Translations under genes and position numbers: made by a program
Shown here: in pieces, positions 17,662 to 26,002 of the stretch
How positions within the stretch are numbered: the stretch's first letter is position 1
Layout of the letters: each line of letters starts with the position of its first letter
Assembly (NCBI RefSeq): GCF_016862795.1
Contig: NZ_BONQ01000050.1
Span: 208,348 to 272,347, forward strand
Source: Dactylosporangium siamense
GTDB taxonomy: Bacteria > Actinomycetota > Actinomycetes > Mycobacteriales > Micromonosporaceae
Reading direction: 5' to 3'
Length of the DNA stretch: 64,000 nt
The notes under the pieces: generated by a model
What the model was told of the DNA's origin: nothing
Seen by the model: only the letters and a program-made list of their open reading frames with translations
Databases searched by the model: none

Positions 17662-18072
17662 CCGGGTGAGGTGCCGGCCGAGGGTTTCCAGGGCGGCCAG
17701 GACCTCCGTCAGGTCGGCCGGCCGGTGCTCGCCGAGCGCGCCGGCGACCGCGGCTGTGATGTCGACGGCGGCGACCTCGCGCTGGCGGGCGGTGGGCTCG
17801 GGGTTGCGGTGCAGCAGCTGGCGGCGCCGGTCGGCCGGGTCCGGGCCGGCGAGGACCGAGCCGACCGACCGCAGCCGGGCCACGGCGTTGGAGACCGCGC
17901 TCTGTGGCAGGCCCGTCCGCACGGCGACCTCGCCGACCGTGGTGCCGGGGTGGTCGTAGACGTCGCTCATGACGATCACGACGGTCCGCTCGCCGCCGCC
18001 GGCCGAGGGCAGTGCCTGTTCGCCGATCTTCATGAGCGTGCGGCCGAGCAGCATCAGTTCCACGGGACCCAT
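17656..18072 (-). CDS. MarR-family transcriptional regulator
   Basis: The 138-residue protein has a winged helix: GTTVGEVAVRTGLPQSAVSNAVARL is the helix-turn-helix and DRRRQLL the wing. Start ATG 18072 is preferred over GTG 18081 because TACGGT on the minus strand ends exactly 7 nt upstream, indicating a leaderless message. The gene diverges from an alpha/beta hydrolase, with a 28-bp dyad between them. It most likely represses both genes and responds to a small phenolic or lipophilic compound handled by the hydrolase. That last part is inference. Confidence 0.85.
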   Translation of the reverse strand: MGPVELMLLGRTLMKIGEQALPSAGGGERTVVIVMSDVYDHPGTTVGEVAVRTGLPQSAVSNAVARLRSVGSVLAGPDPADRRRQLLHRNPEPTARQREVAAVDITAAVAGALGEHRPADLTEVLAALETLGRHLTRH

Positions 18073-18085
18073 GTGAGCCACCGTA

Positions 18086-18113
18086 CATCATTCTTGATGC
18101 ATCAGAAATGATG
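18086..18113. promoter_or_regulatory. 28-bp dyad operator with divergent leaderless promoters
   Basis: The half-site CATCATTCTTGATG (18086-18099) is followed directly by its imperfect inverse CATCAGAAATGATG (18100-18113). On the plus strand TTGATG (18094-18099), a 17-bp spacer, TAGCGT (18117-18122) and 7 nt lead to ATG 18130. On the minus strand TACGGT (18085-18080) lies 7 nt before ATG 18072. A MarR dimer bound here would cover both promoters. Confidence 0.75.
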
Positions 18114-18129
18114 GGTTAGCGTGAGCGGC

Positions 18130-18936
18130 ATGCAGACACAGGCGAGCGGCGCACACATCCACTACGACGTCACGGGGACCGGGCCGGTCCTGCTCATCTC
18201 GCAGAGCGGTGAGGGCGACGCCGACCGCACCGTGGACCTCGTCGGTCGGCTCGCCGACCGGTTCACCGTCGTCACGTATGACCGGCGCGGACTGTCCCGC
18301 AGCCGCCCCGACGACCCGTCAGCCCCGGTGTCGATCCGGCTGCACGCCGATGACGCGGCCGCCGTCCTGCGCCAGGTCACCGACGGGCCGGCGCTGATGC
18401 TCGGGCTGAGCCTCGGCGCCGCGATCGGGCTGCACCTGCTGGTCGAGCATCCCGGCAGCGTCGGCACGTTGATCGCGCACGAACCGATCGCGCTGCGGTT
18501 CCTGGCTCCGGCTGCCGAGACCACCGCCCGCGACAAGCTGGCGTCGGTGCGCCTGGCGCATCAGCGGCACGGCTGGCGCGCGGCCGCCGCACAGGTCGCC
18601 GCTGTGCTCGGCATCAACCCGCACGACCAGGACACCGAGCCCGGCATCACCGCGTTCCCGTTCACGGAGGCGCGCGCCGCCAACTTCGAGTACTTCCTTT
18701 CCAACGACCTGGGCGCCGTCCTCGCCGACACCCTCACCCTGGCCGACCTTCCCGCCGACGCGCACATCCTGCCCGCGGTCGGCCGGACCAGCCCGCACGA
18801 CGGTTTCGACTACCTCGCCGCGCTGGCCCTCGCCGGGCGCCGCCGCGTCGAGGCGCACCAGTTTCCGGGCGGCCACAACGGCAACCTCACCCACCCGCAG
18901 GCGTTCGCCCGGCGCGTGCACGAACTCGTCAGTTGA
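18130..18936 (+). CDS. alpha/beta hydrolase divergent from marR
   Basis: The 268-residue protein has the alpha/beta-hydrolase motifs: DRRGLSRS after strand 4, nucleophile elbow GLSLGAAIG near residue 95, and a C-terminal PGGHNGN with the catalytic histidine. ATG 18130 is chosen over GTG 18121 because the promoter is positioned for it. The 3' end overlaps the convergent hemerythrin gene by 8 bp. The likely role is hydrolysis of a small ester or lactone under MarR control. Confidence 0.88.
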   Translation: MQTQASGAHIHYDVTGTGPVLLISQSGEGDADRTVDLVGRLADRFTVVTYDRRGLSRSRPDDPSAPVSIRLHADDAAAVLRQVTDGPALMLGLSLGAAIGLHLLVEHPGSVGTLIAHEPIALRFLAPAAETTARDKLASVRLAHQRHGWRAAAAQVAAVLGINPHDQDTEPGITAFPFTEARAANFEYFLSNDLGAVLADTLTLADLPADAHILPAVGRTSPHDGFDYLAALALAGRRRVEAHQFPGGHNGNLTHPQAFARRVHELVS

Positions 18937-19435
18937 AGTCGAACACCTTCGCCGACCAGCCGGTGTCGGGGGTACCGGCGTCCAGCGCCGCGCTGATCGC
19001 CCGTTCCTCGTAGGCGAAGTGCGACTCGAGGATGGCCGTGAGCCCGTCGAGCTCGCCGCTGACGGCGTCGTCGGACGTGGCTGCGGCGATCCGGGACAGG
19101 ATCCAGGAGATCAGCCCGTGGTCCTCGACGAGCTTGTCGACGGTGCCGGCGAGGTCGGGGCGGAGCCGTAGCAGTTCGGCGAACATGCCGGCGTCCTCGC
19201 CCTCGTGGTGCGCGGTCACGGCGGCGCAGAACGCGACGCAGTGCACGGTGAGGTCGCGGGACGGGCCCGTCCTGAGGGATGCGAGCTGGGAGCGGAGTTT
19301 CTGGTGTGCCTGCGCGAGTTGCAGGCTGAGCGCGACAGCGCGGTCGCGGTCCTGGGGTGCCACAGTCGGCGGCCCTTCGGTCCCACACCTCCATGCCTGG
19401 CGCAGACCGCCACCGGCACGCGATGCTGTGATCAT
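18929..19435 (-). CDS. hemerythrin-like HHE-domain protein
   Basis: The 168-residue protein shows the metal ligands of the hemerythrin four-helix bundle: a first-helix histidine in LTVHCVAF, HHEGED, EDHGLISW and HFAYEE. Such proteins bind di-iron and take part in oxygen or nitric-oxide sensing or iron handling. The first 25 residues look poorly conserved, so the true start may be downstream of ATG 19435. The stop overlaps that of the convergent hydrolase. Confidence 0.82.
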   Translation of the reverse strand: MITASRAGGGLRQAWRCGTEGPPTVAPQDRDRAVALSLQLAQAHQKLRSQLASLRTGPSRDLTVHCVAFCAAVTAHHEGEDAGMFAELLRLRPDLAGTVDKLVEDHGLISWILSRIAAATSDDAVSGELDGLTAILESHFAYEERAISAALDAGTPDTGWSAKVFDFN

Positions 19436-19466
19436 CCGATCACGGGCGGACCGGGTCGCGCAAGCG

Positions 19467-20687
19467 TCAGGGGCGGTGCGCGAGGTGCGCGGCCAGGTGG
19501 TCGACCACGTCGCGGGCGTCGTCCTCGATGCCGTGGATGAAGGTGGACTTGCGGCGGCGCAGGACGGGCAGGCCCAGCGCGTACAGGCCGGGGCTGGCGA
19601 GCACGCCGCCGTCGTGGTCGAGCCGGCCCTTGGCGTCCAGGACGGGGACGTCGAGCCAGTCGTACTCCGGCCGGTACCCGGTCGCCCACACGATGCTGCG
19701 GATCTCGCCGGAGCGCAGGTCGAGCTGCAACCGGCTCGCGGTGGGCACGGTAGTGGGCGCGAACCGCTCCGGAGGAGGGAGGTCCGAAACGCCCAGCGCG
19801 TCGAACGTGTCGAGCAGTCGCTGCTGCTTGAGGTCGGCGAGGGCGAACACGTTGCGCAGGCCGCCGGAGAACAGGGCCTTGCCGTCGCGGATCGCGGCCC
19901 AGCGGCCGACCAGCTGCACGCCGAGCGCGGTCAGCGTGTTGAGGTCGAGGGTGCTGCGGTCCGCGGTGCCGGCGAGCTGCGGCGACGGCAGCCGGCGGGC
20001 GCGGGTGAGATCGTCGATCTCGTCGTAGCGCTGGTCCCACACGCCCGACGTGGACATCCACCACAGGATGTCGCGGCCGCGGTACGTGCGGGGCAGCCGG
20101 GTGTGCTCACCGACCGAGAGGGTCACCGGCCGGCCGGATCGCTGCAGCTCGGCGGCCAGCTGCACGCCCGTCGCCGAGGCCCCGACGACGAGCACGCCGC
20201 CGTCGGGGAGCTTCTCCGGGCCGCGGTAGTCGAACGGCGTGAACTGCTCGATGGCGGCGGGCACCGCGTCGCTGAAGGCCGGGACCACCGGCCGGTTGCA
20301 GGCACCGCTGGCGATGACCACGGTCCGGGCCCGGAACGCGCCGGTGGAGGTCAGCACGTCGTACCGGTCGCCGGAGTACGAGACCGACGTGACGGTCGTC
20401 GAGGTCCGCACGGGCGCGGCGGTGACGGTGGCGAAGCGCTCGACGAAGTCGACCACCTCGCCCATCGTCATGTACCCGTCGGGATCGGCCCCCTCATAGC
20501 GGTGCCCGGGCAGGCGGGACTGCCAGTTGGGGGTCAGCAGGCGCAGGGAGTCCCACCGCTCACGGCGCCACGAGTTCGCGACCTCGCCGCGCTCCAGCAC
20601 GACGTGGTCGATCGACCGTTCGCGCAGGAAGTGGCTGGCGGCGAGCCCGGCGTGGCCGGCGCCGATGACGACGGTGGTGACGTCCAC
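19467..20687 (-). CDS. flavin-containing monooxygenase-type oxidoreductase
   Basis: The 406-residue protein has two dinucleotide-binding motifs, IGAGHAGL (FAD, residue 8) and VVGASATG (NADPH, near 170). The late ATGY motif of flavin-dependent N-oxygenases and YUCCA-like enzymes is also present. It starts with GTG 20687, 4 nt after the stop of the OsmC gene, so both are one operon. The combination with an OsmC peroxidase suggests oxidative or sulfur/thiol stress. Confidence 0.88.
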   Translation of the reverse strand: MDVTTVVIGAGHAGLAASHFLRERSIDHVVLERGEVANSWRRERWDSLRLLTPNWQSRLPGHRYEGADPDGYMTMGEVVDFVERFATVTAAPVRTSTTVTSVSYSGDRYDVLTSTGAFRARTVVIASGACNRPVVPAFSDAVPAAIEQFTPFDYRGPEKLPDGGVLVVGASATGVQLAAELQRSGRPVTLSVGEHTRLPRTYRGRDILWWMSTSGVWDQRYDEIDDLTRARRLPSPQLAGTADRSTLDLNTLTALGVQLVGRWAAIRDGKALFSGGLRNVFALADLKQQRLLDTFDALGVSDLPPPERFAPTTVPTASRLQLDLRSGEIRSIVWATGYRPEYDWLDVPVLDAKGRLDHDGGVLASPGLYALGLPVLRRRKSTFIHGIEDDARDVVDHLAAHLAHRP

Positions 20688-20691
20688 GTTG

Positions 20692-21240
20692 TCAGGCGAC
20701 TTCGACGGTGACGTCGGTCGGGTTGGTGAGCGCGTCGAAGACGGCGGAGCGCTTCTGGGACTGGGCGACGAGGGCCTCGATCTCCTCCTTGGAGGCGTCG
20801 GCGTCGATGCTGAACGTCACCTTGATGTCGTTGAAGCCGTTGCGGACGTCGGGGTCGGCGCCGAGGATGCCGCGGATGTCGTGCTTGCCCTCCACGACCG
20901 CGTCGACGGAGCGCAGCTGGATGCCGCGGTTCTGGGCGACGGACGCGACACCGGCGGTGAGGCAGCCGGCGAGGCCGACGAGCAGGTATTCGATCGGGGT
21001 GATGCCGTTGTCCTCGGCGGCGAAGACCGCGGGGTGGTCGGCGTCGAACACCGACTCGGCCTTGTGGCTCTGCTCGGCGCCGAGGCCGAAGAACTGCTGG
21101 ACGCGGGTGGTGCTGTGCACGCCGTGGTCCCACTTGGACGTGGCCCGCCAGGTGAACTGCGCGGCCTCGGGCGCACCCTGCAGCGCGGTGCGCGCCTCGA
21201 GCAGTGCCTGCACATTGACGCCGTTCTCAACCGTTGTCAT
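20692..21240 (-). CDS. OsmC-family peroxiredoxin-like protein
   Basis: The 182-residue protein contains ITPIEYLLVGLAGCLTAG, which carries the resolving cysteine region of OsmC/Ohr thiol peroxidases. A second conserved Cys is not obvious in the usual place, so it may be an OsmC-like protein with a reduced active site. GGGAG 9 nt upstream supports ATG 21240. A 12-bp palindrome lies between its -35 and -10. The monooxygenase gene follows in the same operon. Confidence 0.85.
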   Translation of the reverse strand: MTTVENGVNVQALLEARTALQGAPEAAQFTWRATSKWDHGVHSTTRVQQFFGLGAEQSHKAESVFDADHPAVFAAEDNGITPIEYLLVGLAGCLTAGVASVAQNRGIQLRSVDAVVEGKHDIRGILGADPDVRNGFNDIKVTFSIDADASKEEIEALVAQSQKRSAVFDALTNPTDVTVEVA

Positions 21241-21262
21241 CAGGTGAAGCTCCCTTCGATCC

Positions 21263-21291
21263 ACTACATTCCCGATCGGGATGGTTGACAG
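21263..21291 (-). promoter_or_regulatory. osmC promoter with palindromic operator in the spacer
   Basis: On the minus strand CTGTCA (21291-21286) and TGTAGT (21268-21263) are separated by 17 bp. The perfect palindrome TCCCGATCGGGA (21270-21281) fills most of the spacer. A regulator there, for example an Rrf2-type or redox sensor, would block polymerase. The regulator identity is not shown by the sequence. Confidence 0.65.
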
Positions 21292-21314
21292 TACATCGGC
21301 TGCGGGCTTCCGGC

Positions 21315-21327
21315 TATCATCGCGCTC
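21315..21327 (+). promoter_or_regulatory. leaderless -10 element of metX
   Basis: TATCAT at 21315-21320 ends 7 nt before ATG 21328. No 5' leader is present, so a SAM riboswitch is excluded for this promoter. Confidence 0.55.
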
Positions 21328-22545
21328 ATGACTTCAGCCTCGACCCGTGCGGCCGGCTCGGTCGGTGTGGTCGAGACCAAGTATGCCGACCTGCCCGGGC
21401 CGGTCCGGCTCGACTCGGGTCGGGAACTGGCCACCATTCGTGTCGCATACGAGACGTATGGCGCGTTATCCCCCGAACGGGACAACGTCATCCTGGTCTG
21501 TCACGCGCTCAGCGGTGACGCGCACGCCGCGGGCCGGTCCGCGAAGCCGGGGGAGAGCACCCGCGACGGGTTCGGGGCCGAGGACCGCGACGGCACCGCC
21601 GCCAAGGGCCTCGGCTGGTGGGACGGGATGATCGGGCCCGGCAAGGCGTTCGACACCGACCGCTTCTTCGTGGTGTCGACGAACCTGCTCGGCGGTTGCG
21701 CCGGCACGACCGGCCCGTCCTCGATCGACCCCGGGACCGGAAAGCCGTACGGGTCGGACTTCCCGGTCGTCACGGTCGCCGACATGGTGCGCGTCGAGCG
21801 GGCGCTGCTGGAGCTGCTGGGCATCGAGCGGCTGGCCGCGGTCGCCGGTGGGTCGCTCGGCGGGATGCAGGCGCTGCAGTGGGCGGTGCTGTTCCCCGAC
21901 CTGGTCGACGCGATCGTGGTGATCGCCAGCACGCACGCGCTGCACCCGCAGGGCCTGTCGTGGAACGCGATCGCCCGCGACGCCATCATGCGCGACCCGG
22001 ACTGGCAGGGCGGCCACTATTACGGCACCGGCCGCAGGCCCGACGCGGGCATGGGCCTGGCGCGGATGGTGGGGCACGTGACGTATCTGTCCGCGGCGTC
22101 GATGGGCGACAAGTTCGCCCGGCGGCTGCAGGACGGCGACGACATCCGCTACACGATCACCGACGCCGAGTTCCAGGTGGAGAGCTACCTGCGGCATCAG
22201 GCCTCGACGTTCGTGCGGCGCTTCGACGCCAACACCTACCTGTACATCTCCCGGGCGCTGACCTACTTCGACCTGGCCCGCGAACACGGCGGCGGGTCGC
22301 TGACCGAGGCCCTGCAAGGAATCAAGGCCCGGACGCTGCTGATCGCGTTCAGCTCGGACTGGCTGTATCCGCCGGCCGCGTCACAAGAGATCCACGACGC
22401 GCTGCGGGAGCACGGCAAGCCCGCCGAGCTGCACGTCTTCGACGCGCCGTACGGGCACGACTGCTTCCTGCTGGAGGAAGCCCGGCAAACGCCGGTGATC
22501 CGGGCGTTCCTGCAAATGACCGACACAGAGGACAAGGCACCGTGA
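21328..22545 (+). CDS. metX: homoserine O-acetyltransferase
   Basis: The 405-residue protein is a full-length MetX: an alpha/beta-hydrolase fold with CHALSGDAHA near the N-terminus, nucleophile elbow GGSLGGMQ (Ser near 176), and catalytic Asp and His in the C-terminal FSSDWLYP and GHDCFLLE segments. It acetylates (or succinylates) homoserine for direct sulfhydrylation. The stop overlaps the GTG of the metY gene (GTGA). It is the first gene of a three-gene operon transcribed from a leaderless promoter. Confidence 0.96.
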   Translation: MTSASTRAAGSVGVVETKYADLPGPVRLDSGRELATIRVAYETYGALSPERDNVILVCHALSGDAHAAGRSAKPGESTRDGFGAEDRDGTAAKGLGWWDGMIGPGKAFDTDRFFVVSTNLLGGCAGTTGPSSIDPGTGKPYGSDFPVVTVADMVRVERALLELLGIERLAAVAGGSLGGMQALQWAVLFPDLVDAIVVIASTHALHPQGLSWNAIARDAIMRDPDWQGGHYYGTGRRPDAGMGLARMVGHVTYLSAASMGDKFARRLQDGDDIRYTITDAEFQVESYLRHQASTFVRRFDANTYLYISRALTYFDLAREHGGGSLTEALQGIKARTLLIAFSSDWLYPPAASQEIHDALREHGKPAELHVFDAPYGHDCFLLEEARQTPVIRAFLQMTDTEDKAP

Positions 22546-23858
22546 CCGACAGACCACTGCGGGCCGAAGAGGCGCGCGACTTCGGGTTCGAGACGCGGCA
22601 GTTGCACGCCGGGCAGCGACCCGACCCCAACACCGGCGCACGGGCCGTGCCGATCTTCCAGACGACCAGCTACGTCTTCGAGGACCCCGAGTCGGCGGCG
22701 GCCTACTTCAACCTGCAGGAGTACGGCAACACGTACTCGCGCATCATGAACCCGACCACCGCGGTGTTCGAGGAGCGGGTGGCGAACCTCGAGGGCGGCA
22801 GCGGCGCGGTGGCGTTCGCCAGCGGGATCGCCGCCCAGGCGGCCGCGCTGTTCACGCTGCTGCAGCCCGGCGACCACGTGGTGTCGTCCTCGGCGCTGTA
22901 CGGCGGCACCGTCAACCAGTTCAAGCACCTGCTGCGCAAGATGAGCGTCGAGGTGACCTGGGTCGACCCCGACGACCCGGAGGCGTGGCGGCAGGCGGTG
23001 CGCGACACCACGAAGGCGTTCTTCGGCGAGACGATCGGCAACCCGTCCGGCAACGTCCTGGACATCGAGACCCTCGCCACGATCGCGCACGAGCACGACC
23101 TGCCGCTGATCGTCGACAACACGTTCGCCACGCCGTACCTGTGCCGCCCGATCGAGTGGGGCGCCGACATCGTCATCCACTCGGCGACGAAGTTCATCGG
23201 CGGCCACGGCACCAGCATCGGCGGTGTCGTGGTGGAGGCCGGCACGTTCAACTGGTCCAACGGCCGGTTCCCGGTGGTGGCCGACCCGTCGCCGGCGTAT
23301 CACGGCCTGCAGTTCCACGAGACGTTCGGCACGTACGGCTACCTGATGAAGCTGCGCGCGGAGACGCTGCGCGATCTGGGTGCCGCGCTGTCGCCGTTCA
23401 ACGCGTTCCTGTTCCTGCAGGGTCTGGAGACGCTGTCGCTGCGGATGGACCGGCACGTCGCCAACGCGCGGAAGGTCGCGGAGTTCCTCGAGGGGCACGA
23501 GCTGGCCTCGAACGTCACCTACCCCGGACTGTCCGGCAGCCGGTACCGGCCGCTGGTGGACAAGTACCTGCCGCTCGGCGCGGGAGCGGTGTTCTCCTTC
23601 GAGTGCGCCGGGGGCCGCGACGGCGGGCAGGACCTGATCCGTGGCGTGTCGCTCTGGTCGCACCTGGCCAACGTCGGCGACGCGAAGAGCCTCATCATCC
23701 ACCCGGCCAGCACGACCCACCGGCAGCTCAGCGACGACGAGCTGACCGCCGCCGGGGTCGCGCCCGGCACGGTCCGGCTGTCCGTCGGCACGGAGTCCGT
23801 GGACGACCTGATCTGGGATCTCGAGCAGGGTTTCGCCAACGTCAAGGCAGGTGCCTGA
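22542..23858 (+). CDS. metY: O-acetylhomoserine sulfhydrylase
   Basis: The 438-residue PLP enzyme belongs to the Cys/Met metabolism family. It has YGGTVNQF, the DNTFATP motif, and the Schiff-base lysine in HSATKFIGGHG (Lys near 217). The length and the long insertion after the lysine match O-acetylhomoserine sulfhydrylases rather than cystathionine synthases. It makes homocysteine from acetylhomoserine and sulfide. Coupling to metX by GTGA and to the next gene by TGATG defines the operon. Confidence 0.95.
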   Translation: MTDRPLRAEEARDFGFETRQLHAGQRPDPNTGARAVPIFQTTSYVFEDPESAAAYFNLQEYGNTYSRIMNPTTAVFEERVANLEGGSGAVAFASGIAAQAAALFTLLQPGDHVVSSSALYGGTVNQFKHLLRKMSVEVTWVDPDDPEAWRQAVRDTTKAFFGETIGNPSGNVLDIETLATIAHEHDLPLIVDNTFATPYLCRPIEWGADIVIHSATKFIGGHGTSIGGVVVEAGTFNWSNGRFPVVADPSPAYHGLQFHETFGTYGYLMKLRAETLRDLGAALSPFNAFLFLQGLETLSLRMDRHVANARKVAEFLEGHELASNVTYPGLSGSRYRPLVDKYLPLGAGAVFSFECAGGRDGGQDLIRGVSLWSHLANVGDAKSLIIHPASTTHRQLSDDELTAAGVAPGTVRLSVGTESVDDLIWDLEQGFANVKAGA

Positions 23859-24331
23859 TGACCGACCACCAGGACCCCCTCACCATCCAGCGGGTGTTGC
23901 ACGGCGCGAAGACGATCGCGGTCGTCGGGCTGTCCGGCAACGAGCTGCGGGCCAGCCACTTCGTCGGCTACTACCTCAAGCGGCACGGGTACCAGGTGAT
24001 CCCGGTGAACCCACGCGAGCCGCGGATTCTCGGCGAGACCAGCTACCCGAGCCTGCGCGACGTGCCGGTGCCGGTCGACATCGTCAACGTGTTCCGCGCC
24101 CCGGACGCCCTGCCGGGCATCGCCCGGGACGCGGTCGCGATCGGGGCGGGGACCCTGTGGACCCAGTTCGGTGTGATCAACGCGGAGGGCGCGCGGATCG
24201 CCGAGGACGGCGGGCTCACCGTGATCGTGGACCGTTGCCTGAAGGTCGAGCACGCCCGGTACGTCGGACGGATGCACTGGCTGGGTTTCAATACTGCTCG
24301 CATCACGTCCGTCCGGGGTGGCCTGCAGTAG
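23858..24331 (+). CDS. CoA-binding (YccU-like) Rossmann protein
   Basis: The 157-residue protein has the CoA-binding Rossmann motif IAVVGLSGNELRASHFVGYYL and the later LWTQFGVINAEGARIAEDGGL segment. Proteins of this family bind CoA; the physiological role is uncertain. In many actinobacteria and Deinococci it is linked to metX-metY, as here, which hints at a function in sulfur-amino-acid metabolism. The ATG overlaps the metY stop by 1 nt. Confidence 0.88.
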   Translation: MTDHQDPLTIQRVLHGAKTIAVVGLSGNELRASHFVGYYLKRHGYQVIPVNPREPRILGETSYPSLRDVPVPVDIVNVFRAPDALPGIARDAVAIGAGTLWTQFGVINAEGARIAEDGGLTVIVDRCLKVEHARYVGRMHWLGFNTARITSVRGGLQ

Positions 24332-24342
24332 CCGCTACCCGC

Positions 24343-25176
24343 TCAGGTGGCGGGGCAGGTGGCGTGGGCGGCGGCGAGGATCTGGTCGGTGACGGCCTCC
24401 GGGTGGGAGATCAGGGTCAGGTGCGACCCGCCGGGGACCCGTAGGATCTTGGCGTTCGCGCGCTCCGCCATGGCCTGCTGCGACTCCGGCGTGATGATCT
24501 TGTCGGCGGTGCCGATGACGTACCACGACGGGATCGTCTTCCACGCGGCCGCCTTCGACGGGGTGGTGAAGGCGCTCATCGCGGCCGGTCGCTGCCCGGC
24601 CCAGAGTGTCGTCGCGGCCGGCTTCGGCAGGTCGGGTCCGAACGACTGCAGGAACACCGGCTGCTTCAGGTACAGCAGGACGTCGCCGGAGGCAGCGCCC
24701 GGGGATGACACCCGGTCGTAGAGCGTGTCCGGCGGCCCGCCCAGCGCGGAGGTCTTGCCGCTGAGCTGCCCGGTGCTCTCACCGACCGCGGGTGCGGCCG
24801 CGTCGACGTAGACCAGCTGCTCGACGTTCGGGTTGCCCGCGGCGGCGTTGGTGATGACGGATCCGCCGTAGGAGTGCCCGACGAGCACGATCGGCCCGTC
24901 GATCGTCTTGAGGAACGCGGCCAGGCCGGCGGCGTCGCTGATGAGTCCGCGCAGCGGATTGGCGAAGGCGCGCACCTTGTACCCCTCCTGCTGCAGCCGC
25001 TCGGTCTCGCCGTTCCAGCTCGAGGTCCCCGCCCAGGCGCCGTGGACGAGCACGACGGTCGGTTTCGCGGCACACGCGGCGGCCGTGGGTGCCGGCCGTG
25101 CGTTCGGCGGGCCGCTCACGGCGAGGCTCACGACCGCCAGGGCGGTCGCCAGGATCTGCTTGCTGCGCGTCTTCAT
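24343..25176 (-). CDS. secreted alpha/beta hydrolase at the end of the mdc operon
   Basis: The 277-residue protein starts with a Sec signal peptide (about residues 1-27, KTRSKQ then a hydrophobic core). The mature part carries VLVHGAWAGTSSW, nucleophile elbow GHSYGGS near residue 110, and the catalytic His in GGSHLTL. ATG 25176 lies one base after the mdcH stop, and the mdcH end supplies GGGAGGAA as ribosome-binding site, so the gene is part of the malonate operon. An esterase releasing malonate from extracellular esters would fit the context, but this is inference. Confidence 0.9.
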   Translation of the reverse strand: MKTRSKQILATALAVVSLAVSGPPNARPAPTAAACAAKPTVVLVHGAWAGTSSWNGETERLQQEGYKVRAFANPLRGLISDAAGLAAFLKTIDGPIVLVGHSYGGSVITNAAAGNPNVEQLVYVDAAAPAVGESTGQLSGKTSALGGPPDTLYDRVSSPGAASGDVLLYLKQPVFLQSFGPDLPKPAATTLWAGQRPAAMSAFTTPSKAAAWKTIPSWYVIGTADKIITPESQQAMAERANAKILRVPGGSHLTLISHPEAVTDQILAAAHATCPAT

Positions 25177-25177
25177 C

Positions 25178-26002
25178 TCATTCCTCCCGCTTCAGGCGGT
25201 GCACGGTGGCGGGGATGCCGAGGTCGTCGACCGCGAGGTCGGTGAGGTGCGGATGTGCCCGGGCGGCGAGCGCGGCCAGGGCGTGCCCGGGCGGCACCTG
25301 CACGGTCGTCGTGATGCCGAGTTCGGGCATGAGACGCACGATGTCGTGCCAGCGGACCGGTTGTTGGACGGACAGTGCGACGTCGTCGAGGACCGCGCCG
25401 GGGGCGTGGAGGAGGCGCCGGCCGGTGGTGTTGGCGAAGTACGCGCGCCGCTGCTCGCCGTGTGCCTCGCCGGCCAGGGCCCGGGCGACCTCCCGCGCGG
25501 TGCCGGCCTGCAGCGGGCCGTGCGAGGCGACGGCGACGCCGAGGTCGATGACGTCCCGGGCGCCCGCCGCCGGTGCGCGCCGGCGCAGCGCGTCGAGCGC
25601 GGCGCGGGTGCCGGCGACCACGATCTGATCGGCGGCGTTGACGTTGGCGATCCACAATGGACCGTACGTGGTGTCGACGAGCCGTTGCACGGCCGCCCGA
25701 TCGAGTCCCCGGACGGCGGCCATCGCCCAGGAACCGCTGGCGCAGGCGCGTTCCATGGCGGCGCCGCGGACGCGGACGACCCGCAGCGCGGCGGGGAGGT
25801 CGAGGACGCCGGCGACGACCGCGGCGCCGAACACGCCGGCGGAGTGCCCGGCGACCGCGTCCACCCGCAGGCCGTGCTCGTCGATGAGGGTCCGCGCGGC
25901 CGCGACCCCGGTGGTGAGCAGCGCGACCTGGGTGTCCGTGGTGGACACCGGGGTGGCGCGGCCGGGTGTGCCCTGGCCGGGGAACAGCAGCGCGGTGCTC
26001 AT
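25178..26002 (-). CDS. mdcH: malonate decarboxylase epsilon subunit (malonyl-CoA:ACP transacylase)
   Basis: The 274-residue protein begins LLFPGQGTPG and contains the GHSAGVFGAAV nucleophile elbow of acyl-carrier-protein transacylases. It charges the phosphoribosyl-dephospho-CoA arm of MdcC with malonate. ATG 26002 overlaps the mdcG stop by 4 nt (ATGA). It is shorter than typical FabD, with a reduced segment between the QG and GHSxG motifs, as expected for MdcH. Confidence 0.88.
   Translation of the reverse strand: MSTALLFPGQGTPGRATPVSTTDTQVALLTTGVAAARTLIDEHGLRVDAVAGHSAGVFGAAVVAGVLDLPAALRVVRVRGAAMERACASGSWAMAAVRGLDRAAVQRLVDTTYGPLWIANVNAADQIVVAGTRAALDALRRRAPAAGARDVIDLGVAVASHGPLQAGTAREVARALAGEAHGEQRRAYFANTTGRRLLHAPGAVLDDVALSVQQPVRWHDIVRLMPELGITTTVQVPPGHALAALAARAHPHLTDLAVDDLGIPATVHRLKREE

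Noticed and set aside
21241..21327. SAM or cobalamin riboswitch before metX
   Set aside because: The -10 element is 7 nt from the ATG, leaving no leader for a riboswitch.
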